Assembly (NCBI GenBank): GCA_003254925.1
Contig: QANZ01055518.1
Location: 1 to 64,000, forward strand
Length of the DNA: 64,000 nt
From: Chamaecrista fasciculata
Taxonomy: Eukaryota; Streptophyta; Magnoliopsida; Fabales; Fabaceae
Direction: 5' to 3'
Position numbers and translations under genes: made by a program. Below the pieces are notes generated by a model. It saw only the letters and a list, made by a program, of their open reading frames with translations. It made no database searches and was not told where the DNA came from. Positions 52,044 through 64,000 of this stretch are shown here, piece by piece; the stretch's first letter is position 1; every line of letters begins with the position of its first letter.

Positions 52044-55000
52044 ATGAGTGACGAAGGAGAAAGGACTTGCCCTCTTTGTGCAGAAGAGATGGATCTGACT
52101 GATCAGCAGTTGAAGCCGTGCAAATGTGGTTATGAGGTTTGATTCTTTTTTTCATTCTTGTTTAATTTTGGAGATTTATATTTAATTACTTGGAGTAGAA
52201 ACTGGGCTTTATGCTTTTTCAATTACTATTCTTGTCAGCTTAGCCAATTTATTCTTTATGGCCCATATGTTAGGATTCAGAGCCTCCTATATTAAGTGTA
52301 TGATTTCTTAAGGTTTATTCTTCATCTCTCCCTTCCCAGTTCAACTTTTAGGTCAGATTTTGTTAAGCCAATTGGAATTTAAAACAGTTTGTTGATAATG
52401 ATAATATGAATGGGAAGTTTACGGATCTAGCTCATGTTTAGGTTTGTTCCATTTACCTGTGGTTGTGCGTTTATTTGTGTAGTTGATTCTCTGAACTTAC
52501 GTTAACATGATCTTCTATTTAATTTCACCTGTTATTGATTTCAGATATGTGTTTGGTGTTGGCATCACATAATTGAAATGGCTGAGAAGGATGACACTGA
52601 GGGACGATGCCCTGCATGTCGAACTCCATATGACAAGGAGAAGATTGTTGGGATGGCTGCAAACTGTGAGAGGTTATTCTGTTAACAGTATTTTTGTACT
52701 CTTCAACTATCACATTCCCTTTGTAGGCCTTTTATCCCATACATTTTAAATGTGTATACTTGTAAAATATTTTCTTATAAGCATTTTTTAACCGGTCACC
52801 TAAGGAACTTCAATGTAGTTTCTTTTTTTCCTTTTACATAGAGATGTTACAAAAGGAAATGTTTTAAAACATCTACTGGCTACAGCAAACTAGGACTCCT
52901 TGTTCATTTATTCTCTTCTTGATGGTCTGTTACTGTTTTTCCCGTAGATTGGTGGCTGAAATTAATACTGAGAGGAAGATGAAGAATCAGAAAGCAAAGT
53001 CTAAATCTTCTGAAGGGCGAAAGCAACTCAGCAGCGTGCGGGTGATTCAGCGGAATCTTGTCTATATAGTTGGGTTGCCTCTTAATCTGGCAGATGAAGA
53101 TGTAAGACTCTTATTAGTACTTATGTATTTCCATGTTGTTTAATTTTTTTTTTATTATTATTGCTATTTTTATTTTTTGATAGTAAACTATTTTCTTTAT
53201 CACTATTTATGTAGATCCTCCAGCGGCGGGATTATTTTGGTCAGTATGGGAAGGTCTTAAAAGTGTCTATGTCTCGAACAGCGGCTGGCGTGATTCAACA
53301 GTTTCCAAACAATACATGTAGTGGGTAAGTGTGCTGCTGCCGTGTTTTACTTTTTTCTTTATCCCTCCCCCCAACACTGAGTTTAAAAAATATATACTTA
53401 TATATTGGGCATAAGCTTTTATCAGAAAAATGTCCTAACCTTGTTCTTGGCTGCCTTTTTCTCCATTGTAACTCCTGGGATGGCAGTAAGTTTGATTACG
53501 TTATTCATGATAAATTATTAAAGTAAGGATCTATTGCAGATATATTACTTACTCAAAGGAAGATGAAGCAATTCGATGTATTCAAAATGTTCATGGATTT
53601 ATCTTGGATGGCAGACCTTTAAGGTACTGACATATATGCTTTGGTTTGACCACTTTAATATTGGGGATGTTTGGCCCCTGAATCTCATTTATAATCTTTT
53701 CTATGTTGCACTTGCAGGGCTTGTTTTGGGACCACAAAGTATTGTCATGCCTGGCTCCGAAACATGGTAGATAAATTGCTGTTTCTATAATATAGTTTTT
53801 CTAGAAGTTCAATGATTAAGTAAAATGTTTTTGATTGAGAGGAGGTATTTTGTGATCAGCCTTGCAGCAATCCTGATTGTTTATATCTGCATGAGGTTGG
53901 CTCTCAAGAAGATAGTTTCACAAAAGATGAAATAGTTTCAGCATATACTAGGTACTTATGTTGTTTACAAGATTTTATATTAGACTTAATTTGGTTTTGT
54001 TTATGAACTATTCTTGTCCAAAAGTTGTGAATTGTGATCGTGAACCTAATATTCCAACTGTTTTATACTTTTATTGTCCAAAATTTTAGCTTTCTAATTT
54101 ATGTAGGGGTGTTTAATTCCAATTGTCTGACTACCTTTCCCTTTTCATAGCACACAACTAGATAAGGGTTGTAGCTTAATGTTTTTAGTGGCTGAAGCAT
54201 ATTTGGAATATCTTGTTGGACCTGAATTAACAGTTAAAACGTAGGACTCTTTACCAGAGGGCTCTAAGCCTCAAACCATTAAGTAAACCAAAGGGTAACA
54301 ATGGATAATGCTGGCGATGGTTGGAACTTTGAAGGTTGATGGTATATATTTGTGTGTGTTTGTGCGCGTGTGTATTTGTTGGCAAGGTGTCTGTTGTATT
54401 GTAGGTGGTTCTATTTTTGTTAGTCAGAACACATATTGCAATTGACAGTGGCAATTGCTGAAACTTTGAGTTGACTTGTTATTGAGGTATGAATTGGATC
54501 AGGTGAAGTTCAATTTACATGATTTAAAGTTGTGTTCTGGTTTTGTTCCTGTGGTATTTGTGCTTTAGCTGCTTTCTGCCTTTCACTCAATGTTGTTTGG
54601 ATTGCATCATGCTGTGCTTTTCTATTAGTGGTCTGTTCACTTGATTTTTTATTTTAAAGAAGCAGAGTTCAACAAATTACTGGTGTTGCAAATAGTATGG
54701 AACGGCGATCAGGGAATATGTTGCCACCACCAATGGATGATTACACAAATAGTTCTTCAGGAAAACCGATTGTGAAAAATGATTCGAGTGTAAGACTTTT
54801 ACTTACCCCTCTACCCCCTTTTTCTTGATATATGCTTTCTAGGAGCGTGTCTCTTCTGAATTAATATGTACACATTTGATCCTCGGCATCTTTTGCCAGA
54901 TTGAGTATACTGCTAGCAAAATATAGTTTATGCACATGAAATCTGAACATGGATTATGTAATTTATTATTGAGTAGAACTCTGCTAGCATTCTAAGAGGA

Positions 55001-58000
55001 TCACCTCCTAATGGAAGTTCTGGAAGATCTATAGCTCTTCACCCTGTTACAGCATGGTATGGTCTTTCTTGATTTGGCTTTAGTTTGAAATTGTTGAAAG
55101 ATGATTACTTTACCTGAACCTTTTCCTTTTTACTAGGGGTACAAGAGCTACAAATGGTCAGGTTCCTGCTGGAGGTCTATTATGTTCAAATGGACCAGCT
55201 AAGCCAAACGATGATACTGTTAATGGCACAGTAGCCTTTTCTTCAGCTGTTGCAGCCTCAAGTCAAAATTCTTCATTGAATAGTGATGTAATAAAGAGGC
55301 CACCAACAAGTGATGGAAGTCATAATAACCCTAGAGTACAAAATGAACCTTTGAAATCAGTAAAACATTTCAGTAGCATGGACAATCTGAGAAGTGCAGG
55401 TGAAAAAGCTGCTACTTCTGATGATTCTCTTGCCATGGTGAATTCAAACGGCCAGATATGTTTACCATTATCCAGAGATGGTGATAGAGGCAGTTGCAAT
55501 ACAACAAACACATCAAATTCTACTGACATCTCTGGGCAGTTGGGCAGCTCTGTTCCTGAGGTAGCAACTATTGCCACCAATGAAGAGATTCAGAATTTGT
55601 GCTCCAATTTGTCCTCTATTAACATTGATAAAAATGGTAGTAATAAATACTATGCTGTAGACAGACCTAACAGTTCTCCATCTGGTTATATCTTGGAAAA
55701 TTCTCCTCAACATCAAGCATCACAGCAGCCTAATGCTGACAGTTTTAGAGATGTGCAAATTACTAGTACTGACAGTAAATCTGCTCCATCAGATAATGAG
55801 GTGTTTATTCCAAGGGGGCAGTCTGATTGGATATTGGATTCACAAGCTCCTATAGTATCAGCTATAATGGAAGTAGAAGATGATATAGCTTCTTTTGATA
55901 ATCAAAGACTCAAAGATCCTGAAGTTTGCCATTCTCCTTACTTGCCAAAGTCAACAAGTTTCCTTCATGTCCCAAACCATCCTAGTATTTCTCTTATGAA
56001 ACATGGTGAACAGTCCCCTGCTATCAATGTTGATTTTGTCTCTGCAGATTCTAAAGTTGGGGATGATTCTTTATTAAATGCATCTAGAATATCATGTAAT
56101 GGTTACTCTGATAATTTGGTTGGGAGCCGCTCCTTCGGTTTGAATAGCGGTGCTGAACATTCCTTGCTTCAAGATGAAAGAAACGAGCAATGGATTGGAA
56201 GATTTGTCAGTGAAGCAGTTGATGCTAGAAGTGGTGCCGCATTTGATAAGGGTGAGAGTAGTATAATTTCAAATATATTGTCCATGGACTTCGATCCATG
56301 GGATGACTCACTGACATCACCTCAGAATTTGGCTAAGTTGTTGGGTGACAAGACTGATCATCAGTCTGTTCCGTTAAAGAAACCTAGCTTGAAAGTGCAA
56401 AATAGTAGTCAATCAAGATTCTCTTTTGCAAGGCAGGATGAACCGAAAATTCAATCATTCAATGCTCATCCATCATATGGTATAAGTGATCAATTGCCAA
56501 AGAGGGGCTCTTTCCTACAGGATATTGCAGAAAGAGACCTGTATATGGATAAGTTGAGTATTGCAAATGGCTTTCCTTCCAGTAAACTTGAGGAATCTGA
56601 TAATATGAGCAGCAGTCACTTTCTTGCTTCGTCTAATAAGCTTTCTGGTGAGTATTAATAGCTTTCTTAACTGGATGATGCAGCTTATATGATACTTTTT
56701 CTGGGGAATCTTACTGCTGGATTCATTGATACTGTTTTCAAAACCATCCTTGAGCTTTTGCTCAAATGCCATCCTTGATTGAAGACATTTTTGTTTTATA
56801 AAATGTTATTTTCAATTACTCTTCATGTTGTTCTGTTTTGCCAAATGAACATACTTGTTTTTAAATCCAAAATTGCATAAAGAAATAAATGTATGATGTT
56901 CTGTTTTTTACCCCCATATAGGATTTGGATTTAATTTTGGTAATGTGCATATTTCACAGTATTTGTGCTGTCCATGATTTGTGTTATGTAATGTCAATTA
57001 CCTGAATCACCAGATCATTTTTTGGCAAACATTTAGGAAATTGCACTATGAAGCTGTGTACTTGATTTGATGACATTGCTTTATGATGATCTTCCTTTTT
57101 CTGGAGGACTTGTCCCTTAGGATAAATAGACAAGTCCATAAATGCTTATCATTATTATTTATTTGATTGAGCCAGTTTCTGCAGTGATTTTTTGGTCATC
57201 ATTGGTTGTGAATGGGATTATTGTCAGTGAGATTAAAGTAGCATAACGGCTGTTAAAGCTGTTGCTGTATCACCTGGCCGCCACCTTCTGAGGTTGGAAA
57301 GCTCAAAGGTCTAGTAATGGCCGCCGTCTTCTGACATATAAAGTAGCATAGGATGCAGGACTATGTATTTTTTGGGTTGTAGTGAGATTTGCAATCTGTT
57401 TCTTGCCTGTGTACCAACATATGATGAGCTTCCTTTTATAATGATTTTCAGCTGTTTCTAGAGCTCAAATTTCTGCTCCGCCAGGATTTTCAGTTCCCAG
57501 CAGGCCTCCACCACCAGGTTTTTCTTCCTATGAGAGAGTGGAGCAGGCTTTCAATTCAGTATCTGGTTAGTTATGGTTTCTTTGTTATTTGTTAGAATGT
57601 ATGGCCATGTGCACAATTATTAAATGGGAAATTTTCTCTCTCTTTTTTTAACATGGCAGGGAATCCATTACTAGACCCTTCCTCCTTGTTGAGTAATTCT
57701 TATCAGACACCTACAGCCGGAAATATAGTTGGTACGGGGGACATTGAATTAGTAGATCCTGCTATTTTGGCAGTTGGTACAGGGAGACTTCAAGGTTCCC
57801 TAAACAGCACAGGGCTAGACATCAGATCAAGTTTTGCCCCACAATTAAATTACTTTGAAAATGAGGCCACACTTCAATTATTGATGCAAAAATCTCTCTC
57901 ACACCCCCAGAACAGATTTTCTGAAATTGGGAGTAATTTTTCTCAGATTGGTGATTCTTATGGCATTTCTTCAAGGTTAGATCAATCACAAGCCAGCAAT

Positions 58001-58225
58001 TTGGCTCCTTTTGCTCAATTGTCCTTACAGCAATCTAGAAATGCTATCTTATCAAATGGTCAATGGGATGGGTGGAATGAGGTGCAGAGTGGAAGTAATC
58101 TAGGTGTAGCTGAGCTTCTCAGAAATGAACGACTTGGATTTAACAAGTTATATACAGGATATGGTGATTCAAAATATCGGATGCCAAATCCTGGGGATCT
58201 TTACAACCGAACTTATGGGATGTGA
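52044..58225 (+). CDS. NOT4: CCR4-NOT subunit 4 (NOT4) E3 ligase: RING, RRM and CCCH zinc finger, 12 coding exons
   Basis: RNA-binding ubiquitin ligase of the CCR4-NOT complex. Exons: 52044-52136, 52545-52672, 52948-53101, 53215-53324, 53540-53623, 53718-53766, 53860-53951, 54660-54789, 54977-55056, 55137-56647, 57452-57565, 57660-58225; phases join to 1036 residues. C4C4 RING: Cys9, 12, 26, 28, 33, 36, 53 and 56 (CPLC, CKCGYEICVWC, CPAC). A basic linker precedes the RRM (about 109-190, NLVYIVGLPLNLADED). The CCCH finger is Cys199, Cys208, Cys213, His217. The rest is Ser/Asn-rich and probably disordered, with FSVPSRPPPPGF. The 5' leader is split: leader exon to 51330 (caact|gtaagt), acceptor before 52037. 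The 3'UTR may reach an aataaa near 58910. An aggcccatta motif lies upstream. Confidence 0.94.
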
Positions 58226-60771
58226 TTTTCTGGGTTGTTTACTTTTTCATATAGCTGGACACAGTGAAGCCAAGACAGAATCGAACACGATTTTGTTGCA
58301 TTGCTGAAGGTGATGGGATTGACTCATTTGATCTGTCGGGCTCTACCTGATGAGGAAACATTGAAACTCCCAAGAAATGTGGTCTCTAGCTGCAGCTGGT
58401 AATCATTAAACTTCACTTTTCCTTCTGCTGGCTTAGTTGATTGTCATTGCTTATTTTGAGTGGCTTGTCACTTGAGTCCTAACCCCCCCTCCCATCATCA
58501 TGCCTTGTACAGTGGTGTTTCTTTTTGCTCCGCATCAGTATCGTTGTTATATGTTGAGAACATGCCATTGCTATTTTCTTTTCATACCATGGGCACTCTT
58601 TTTCTCATTCTCCTTTTAGTTCTGAATTTGCAGAAGTGAGCTGTGGTGGGATATCAGTCGCGAATATTTATGTGATCAAACTGCCAGGTAGAACTTAGTT
58701 GAGTGTTCTCTGAAAACTACAGAGCAGCAAAACTTGTAGTAGGTTTTGAAACATTTATTGAATCCCATATTTATTTGGCTATTGTGACTTTCTTTTAGTT
58801 TTGAATACACTTGTGGATATAGAAGTATATAAAGATGGGACTGGTTCAATGGAAAGTACTTTAGCAGAGCCTTTATGTCTTCTGTAGAGTTTACAATTCA
58901 TATGGGGTTTTAATAAATGTGGCTAAAACTAGGAAGTTGGAATATATGAATTATATTATATTTCCTTTTCTTCTGTGCTTCAATATTTCGATATTAAAGT
59001 ATGAGCTTGATTTTCAATTACATTCGGTTTTTGCTTATTTAAAAGCATGTTTACCATGGGATACCGGTATTTACCCCCACTTAAACTTTGATACCACTAA
59101 AAAAAAAAAAAGCATGTTGACAATCTGGGGCAACTACATTGTTGTTTTAGGCTACAGTTAATACACTTGTACTATTGTACGCCGTAAAAAACAAAACTAT
59201 TCATTCATGTATTTTTTTTGGCTGCAAGTAAAGGATTTATTTGGTTCCTCCTTACATAGTACTATAATTCTATAATTCAATTTATGTTTTGATATATGAA
59301 ATCATTTCGTTTAAAATTTTAAATCTTCGTAATTTAACTTACATAATGGCACATAGTAATTATTCAACTAACTGCTATGCATGAACTCGAGTCCTTTTGG
59401 TTTTTGGTTTCTCTCTCTCTGGCTTCTCTCATCTCTCGACTATAACCAGTGATTATTTTCTCTTACCATTCATGACTCGTGGGATCACTGATGCCCAGAT
59501 TCCATGGCAGTAGTGGATTCTGTGTGGAATCCTCTTTGGTCTTGGGTTGACCCTCCCTTAATTCAAACAACTGTGTTCAACCAACTCAAAAGCATTAGAT
59601 AAATACTACTTCTATACTATTTTTAAATTTTCTTCTTTTGTCCATCAATTTAAATTTATACAAAAGCAATAACCGTATAAAAATAACAATCCAAAGAAAT
59701 TTAAATAAATGGTAAGCTTCCGTCCAGTCCAATTCATTAGGACCACACGTTATAAAAGATTTTTAAAGAAGAGGTGATAATGACATGCATTGTTGAAAAC
59801 TTAAAACGAATAATAAAATTAACTTCTATTCTACTAGATTCAACAAATAGTTAAGATATATTTAATCTCCAATGATGTGGAGATGCCGCCCATATATCAT
59901 CAGTAGATACTAGACTACAAATAAATTGAATGGATTAGTTTTCTTTAAAAGAACTTTTCAATGAAACACGTGGAATTTTAAGTTTATCTTAATCAAATTC
60001 AATTTGCAATTTGGATCCTTTATAGTGCACTATTGGTGAAGTGCGGAGAGAGTAAGGAACAAGTAGAGAGAGAAAGTGAGTCTCATTGATACTTTCTTTA
60101 ACCTATTCCTATCTCTCTCAACACTGCACCCCTAAAGTACTATAGAAGATTCAAATTACTTAATTTGTTGGACTCCCTTTTGATGTCATTGGCAAAGTTG
60201 AAGTTACTTAATGATTATAATCATTTGTTATATTGATTCAACATATATTAATTTGTGTTTTATTCTGCATTTCTCCTATTGATGGATAAAAAGGAAAAAA
60301 AAGTTGTTCTTGCTCAAATTTCTTTTTTTCTTTGGATTTAGTGTGAAATATTTTTAATCATTTGCTTCAACGTCAACAAGATCCACACGAAGCCTCCATT
60401 GAAGACTGAAATTGTGGCATATAAGCAAAGGTAGGCAGGTGTGAGGACGATTAGAAGGTTGTTTTAGTAGCACTAAAAGTTGCCAAAGTGGAAAACTAAT
60501 GAAAGAGGCAAAAGGCAAAAGGCAGAGGTAGGCAGACAGACAAGGGCATTTAAGGTTGGGAATTCGGTTTTTTTATTTATATAATACAAAAAAATTAAAA
60601 AAAAAAGATTTTAATCACCCAAAAAAAAATTCCGCATATGGGTGCCACGTGACACCCGTTTATTTTCAATTTTTTTTAAAAAAAAATAAAGAAATCACAA
60701 ACTGAGCTGCAATTTGTCAGTCAGAGCAAATTACTTCTCAGTTTGCGATTTGCTAAGAAATCGCACCAGTT
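58226..60771. other. NOT4 3' flank and AT-rich intergenic DNA
   Basis: The first several hundred bases are probably NOT4 3'UTR. An imperfect foldback at about 60018-60150 (aagtgcggagag on the left, ctctctcaacactgcac on the right) resembles that at 1617-1746. Poly(A/T) runs occur near 60590-60690. No gene is supported. Confidence 0.4.
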
Positions 60772-61090
60772 TTAAAACTTTGAAGATCCATAACTTATTC
60801 ATCTGAACTCCATTTTGTATAAATTTTATATCAAAATTTTTATTTTTTCGTGTTCTACACAATAGTATAACTTTCAGAGTCTGAGAACACACTCCGAAAG
60901 TTATGGATATCCATAACTTATTCATCCGAACTCCGTTTTGTAGAGCACGATAATTTTCGAATTCAAAAAGTGTGTTCTCAGACTCTGAAAGTTATACCAT
61001 TGTGTAGAGAACGAAAAAATAAAAATTTTGATATAAAATTTATACAAAACGGAATTCGGATGAATAAGTTATGGATCTTCACAGTTTTAA
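60772..61090. repeat. Long foldback with 122-bp arms and a third internal copy
   Basis: The arms 60772-60893 and 60969-61090 are reverse complements with 7 mismatches by eye (about 94%). The 75-bp loop holds a further partial copy (atccataacttattcatccg, about 60910) of the motif found in both arms. The transcript would form a long hairpin. No target duplication was identified, so the element family is unknown. Confidence 0.75.
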
Positions 61091-61956
61091 TTTCTGTCAC
61101 GCTTTTTTCTTGGTCCCTTCAGTTTCGCCACTCCATTCCATCTAATCATGATTTGAATAGCATAATATACTTTACTATGGTGAAAAATCTTCCTACAAAA
61201 ATGACTACATTCACAAAAATTTAAACTTAATACCTTAATTTCATGATATCAAATCGTTTCATTCACATTACCCTGGCGTTGATATTTCTATCACGTGTTC
61301 TCACTCCATTTACACTTTATTATCTACCTAAGCATTCCCTTCTCCTTTTGTATATTCCATAATTACTTTGGTAAAGCAAATTTGCGAAAAAGAAGTCCGA
61401 AAAAAAGGAGACAATGATGCTAGCCTGTCATTCGAGCCTAATCTTTTCAAATCCAAGGACCAGAGAACAGAGTGGAGTATTAAGAAGACAAGTCTATGGG
61501 AAACACTGAAAACATTGAAAAAGGTAACTACTGACTATGAAGACATTGTTTATACCTAGTTTCATACTATAACGCGACAATTCCGCATAGGCATATGTAA
61601 ATTCACTTTCAAGGCTACCTCTTGTTTTCTGGTAGTATCCATGAAAAGTAAGGTTGACCTGTAATAAAAAACTAGGTCAACAAAAAAACATGTCCTTTGA
61701 CAGTTTGACTGCCTAGTACCAACTATAAATTTGAGATAATGACATGGTCCGGGAACTAGTGCATACAGAAATAAACGATTCCTTCAAGTATCTTATAGGC
61801 ATAATGGTTTAGCCAATAGAGAAGCCAATCAGGTTTTTCTAAGTCTCAAAATATATTGGTCACTAACTGAAATTATACAAAGAATTTCGAATGCAAACTC
61901 TGTATGGTTTGCCTATGGTGTGCCCTTTTTAAAACAGTATAAAAGGATAGTAGAGG
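61091..61956. other. Intergenic and AP2-like 3' flank
   Basis: A 63-codon frame (61368-61559) has no recognisable family and no supporting splice context. The last few hundred bases are probably 3'UTR of the minus-strand AP2-like gene. Confidence 0.4.
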
Positions 61957-64000
61957 CTAGGGTGGAGCTTGTGGGTACTTCATCTGGTAATAATATTGAG
62001 ATGTATTGGTGCCAGGTGTGCTGGATGAAGTAAAACAAAGACTCTGGGGGAGTGAGTTAGAAGTATGTTTTGCTGGAAAGGTGGATGAAATTGAGAATCC
62101 TGATGATGCTGCAGTAGAGAACTGAGGCACTGGGGAAGCAGTAACCTGACCATGCGTTTGCCAGGCCCAGTTGGCGAGTCCTTGTGAAGGACCACCTGTG
62201 CTGATTCTCTCTGCTCTTTCCTGCCAAATAGTGCAACATTTTTCTGAGAACCACATTTATAAATTCACAATACATTGTAATCACATTCACACTTTATTCA
62301 TGTTCCTCCATCTAGTAAAACAATCTAACACCTTCATAATTTCTCTCTAATTTCAATTTAAACAACTCCTCCCATGGTTATGTGAAAAACCATATACATA
62401 ATTAACCAATTTGTTTTCCCAACATAAGATAACCTACTCCAAAATTTTGAGTGAAAAAAGAAATAAATAGATACATGTTGCTTATTAACAGAACTGAGTC
62501 ACCTTCCCTCCTAATAATAATTGCTTATATTCTTTTTTCATCTTATAACTACAAAAATAACAATATTCAAATTGAAACTAAAGAAATTAAATTAACGGAG
62601 ATAAAATTACAGTTGAGCAATAATAAATGAATGCAGAACAGAACGTTCACTGGAAATTTTAACAGTGAAATTCACAAACCAGACTCTATAAACACACTCT
62701 TCACATCACCTCATTTGAATTGATTAATCTAACGTATAATGAACAATACATCTCAATAGTCTTAAAATCATCAAAACATACTTATGGACCGACGCCTCTT
62801 AACTCCAAGTTATGTTTGCACCAAAAGCTAAAGCATAACAACTAGGATTTCCAAAACATAACAGTTCATTTTCCAATATTGTGGTTTCTATCGGATTCAA
62901 AAGTCAACAACTCTTCCTTTTTTGAACAAAGACACTAGCAAGGATGTTATGGGGAAGTATGTGGAGGAAGCACCTTATCAGGAAATAAAAGGAAAGAAAG
63001 AAATCAGCTTCAGTTGAAACTACTCAACAGACAGTGAAATTCACCTCATTGGGAAAGAAACTGGGATATATGCCATTCCATACAGATGGACGATCTTCAG
63101 TTACTACCAGCCGTTTCATGTATGGATCACCATTTACAGTATCAGGGTGGGTCTCTATCTGCATTTAGACAGGAGGAGGGTCATTTTAGCGGTGTTCCCG
63201 CAAATTCCAAATAAAACCTGTCCTCTAGATCAAATTTTAACGTACAATCTCGTCACTGTTATTAATCAGGTTTCAGGGCATTAAGAATACTATCAACCTT
63301 CGCTTCTTCATACAACTGTGGATTAAACCTAGAATAAATAAATATTTAAAGTTCAACGTACCATTGAACTTCGTCCAGCGTGCATGTTGTAAGGAACAGA
63401 CTGGAACTGAAGATGACCCTTGTTTTCATTGGGACCATTACCTGGTGTTGCTATGCCCAGATTGAGGTCAAGATTGTGACTGCCACCTGCGTTAAGAAAA
63501 GACCCCGTTTCATTTTTATTAGGCTGACAATCACTTAGAAAGAATTTCCATAAGTAGATCTTTTCTAACGAGAACCACCTTTATTAATTGTTTCAGAGTT
63601 CATCTCCCCTTCATATGTACTTGGCTCGAAGTTAGTCACTGCCTCCCTTCCGTTACACTTGATAGCTGCTTTGTCATAGGCCCTGATTTAAATAAAATAA
63701 AAAGGTAGACCCGTGATGGATGGAACCACAATGAGCTTTAATTATTCAAGGTAATGAAATTTAGTGCAGGTAGAATGTAATTCATGTATCATTAAGGACC
63801 TTGCAGCTTCTACTTCGCTGTCGAACAGCCCAAGGTATATATACCTGCACGAAAGCATTGCAATGTCCATAATGAAAACACCTTTGCCAATCGTTTCTTT
63901 GATAGATGCAGTTTAATTAGATATATTTGACCAAACATGGAAAATAAGGGGGGCGGGGGGAATCCATTTTAGAACTCATGTGAAACCAATTCTGATTGCA
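61957..64000 (-). CDS. AP2-like transcription factor of RAP2-7/TOE1 type, 3' part (5' end outside window)
   Basis: euAP2 flowering-time and phase-change repressor, nuclear. Minus-strand exons visible: 63800-63844, 63579-63682, 63362-63486, 63045-63158, 61957-62220; phases join. The first two encode the end of the second AP2 domain ([20 protein letters not shown], then [20 protein letters not shown]). The next carries an EAR-like LDLNLGI motif, a TOPLESS-recruiting repression motif in this family. [20 protein letters not shown] and [12 protein letters not shown] follow, then AASSGF, encoded by the miR172 site, and the C-terminus [25 protein letters not shown] and [10 protein letters not shown] fit RAP2-7/TOE1 better than AP2 itself. 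Bases 63845-64000 are intron; the exons for the first AP2 domain lie beyond the window. Confidence 0.92.
62094..62114 (-). promoter_or_regulatory. miR172 target site in the AP2-like last exon
   Basis: The minus strand reads ctgcagcatcatcaggattc plus one t, the canonical miR172 site of euAP2 genes, in the frame that encodes AASSGF. The plus strand therefore looks like mature miR172 itself, differing at about two positions. Pairing predicts cleavage and translational repression by miR172. Confidence 0.93.

Noticed and set aside
61368..61559. 63-codon Lys-rich plus-strand frame
   Set aside because: No recognisable family, no splice or promoter context, AT-rich intergenic location.
62094..62114. 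A MIR172 gene on the plus strand
   Set aside because: No precursor hairpin is evident; the match is the complement of the target site in the AP2-like exon.

Overview
The window is nuclear DNA of a flowering plant, most likely a core eudicot; the species cannot be fixed from the sequence. Evidence: AT-rich intergenic DNA, intron-rich genes with GT-AG junctions, plant-only gene families (arogenate dehydratase with a plastid-type leader, a euAP2 factor with a miR172 site, MPK3, cytosolic ascorbate peroxidase) and plant-type MITEs, SINE and LINEs. There are 355 Ns at 24438-24792 and single Ns at 19033 and 49947.

Nine protein-coding genes can be supported; eight are complete. In order: arogenate dehydratase (5667-8486, +); a NEDP1/DEN1-type NEDD8 protease (10421-11107, -); V-ATPase subunit a, VHA-a1 type, 18 exons (14406-23025, +); the nucleolar rRNA-processing factor EBP2 (27037-27924, +); 20S proteasome subunit beta-4/PBG1 (29338-31550, -); MAP kinase 3 (34722-37837, -); cytosolic ascorbate peroxidase (44089-46031, -); the CCR4-NOT E3 ligase subunit NOT4 (52044-58225, +); and the 3' part of a euAP2 gene of RAP2-7/TOE1 type with a miR172 site (61957 to the right edge, -). 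I joined the exons by reading splice sites and checking that phase and family sequence continue across each junction. The lengths obtained (379, 228, 819, 295, 232, 369, 250 and 1036 residues) fit the families.

The genes do not form one pathway; they are mostly housekeeping genes plus stress signalling (MPK3, APX) and flowering/phase-change control (AP2). Linkage of VHA-a1, NOT4, RAP2-7/TOE, MPK3 and DEN1 resembles gene neighbourhoods I recall from Arabidopsis, so this looks like an old collinear block.

Between the genes are many small mobile elements whose insertion signatures can be read directly: a Stowaway MITE (3112-3383, TA duplication); four long foldback elements rich in GGTCCC/GGGACC, each flanked by a 9-10 bp duplication as for Mutator-like elements (12233-12690, 24122-25181, 31691-32168, 32859-33361); a tRNA-type SINE in a VHA-a1 intron with an 18-bp duplication (16539-16641); two dead RTE-type LINE fragments; and a decayed L1-type LINE (about 38620-42350) split by a hAT-type MITE with an 8-bp duplication (40738-41255). 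One foldback sits in one copy of a local duplication, so the other copy serves as an empty-site reference. I found no tRNA, rRNA or CRISPR array, and no convincing novel multi-gene system. The most distinctive content is the set of foldback insertions and the conserved gene neighbourhood.
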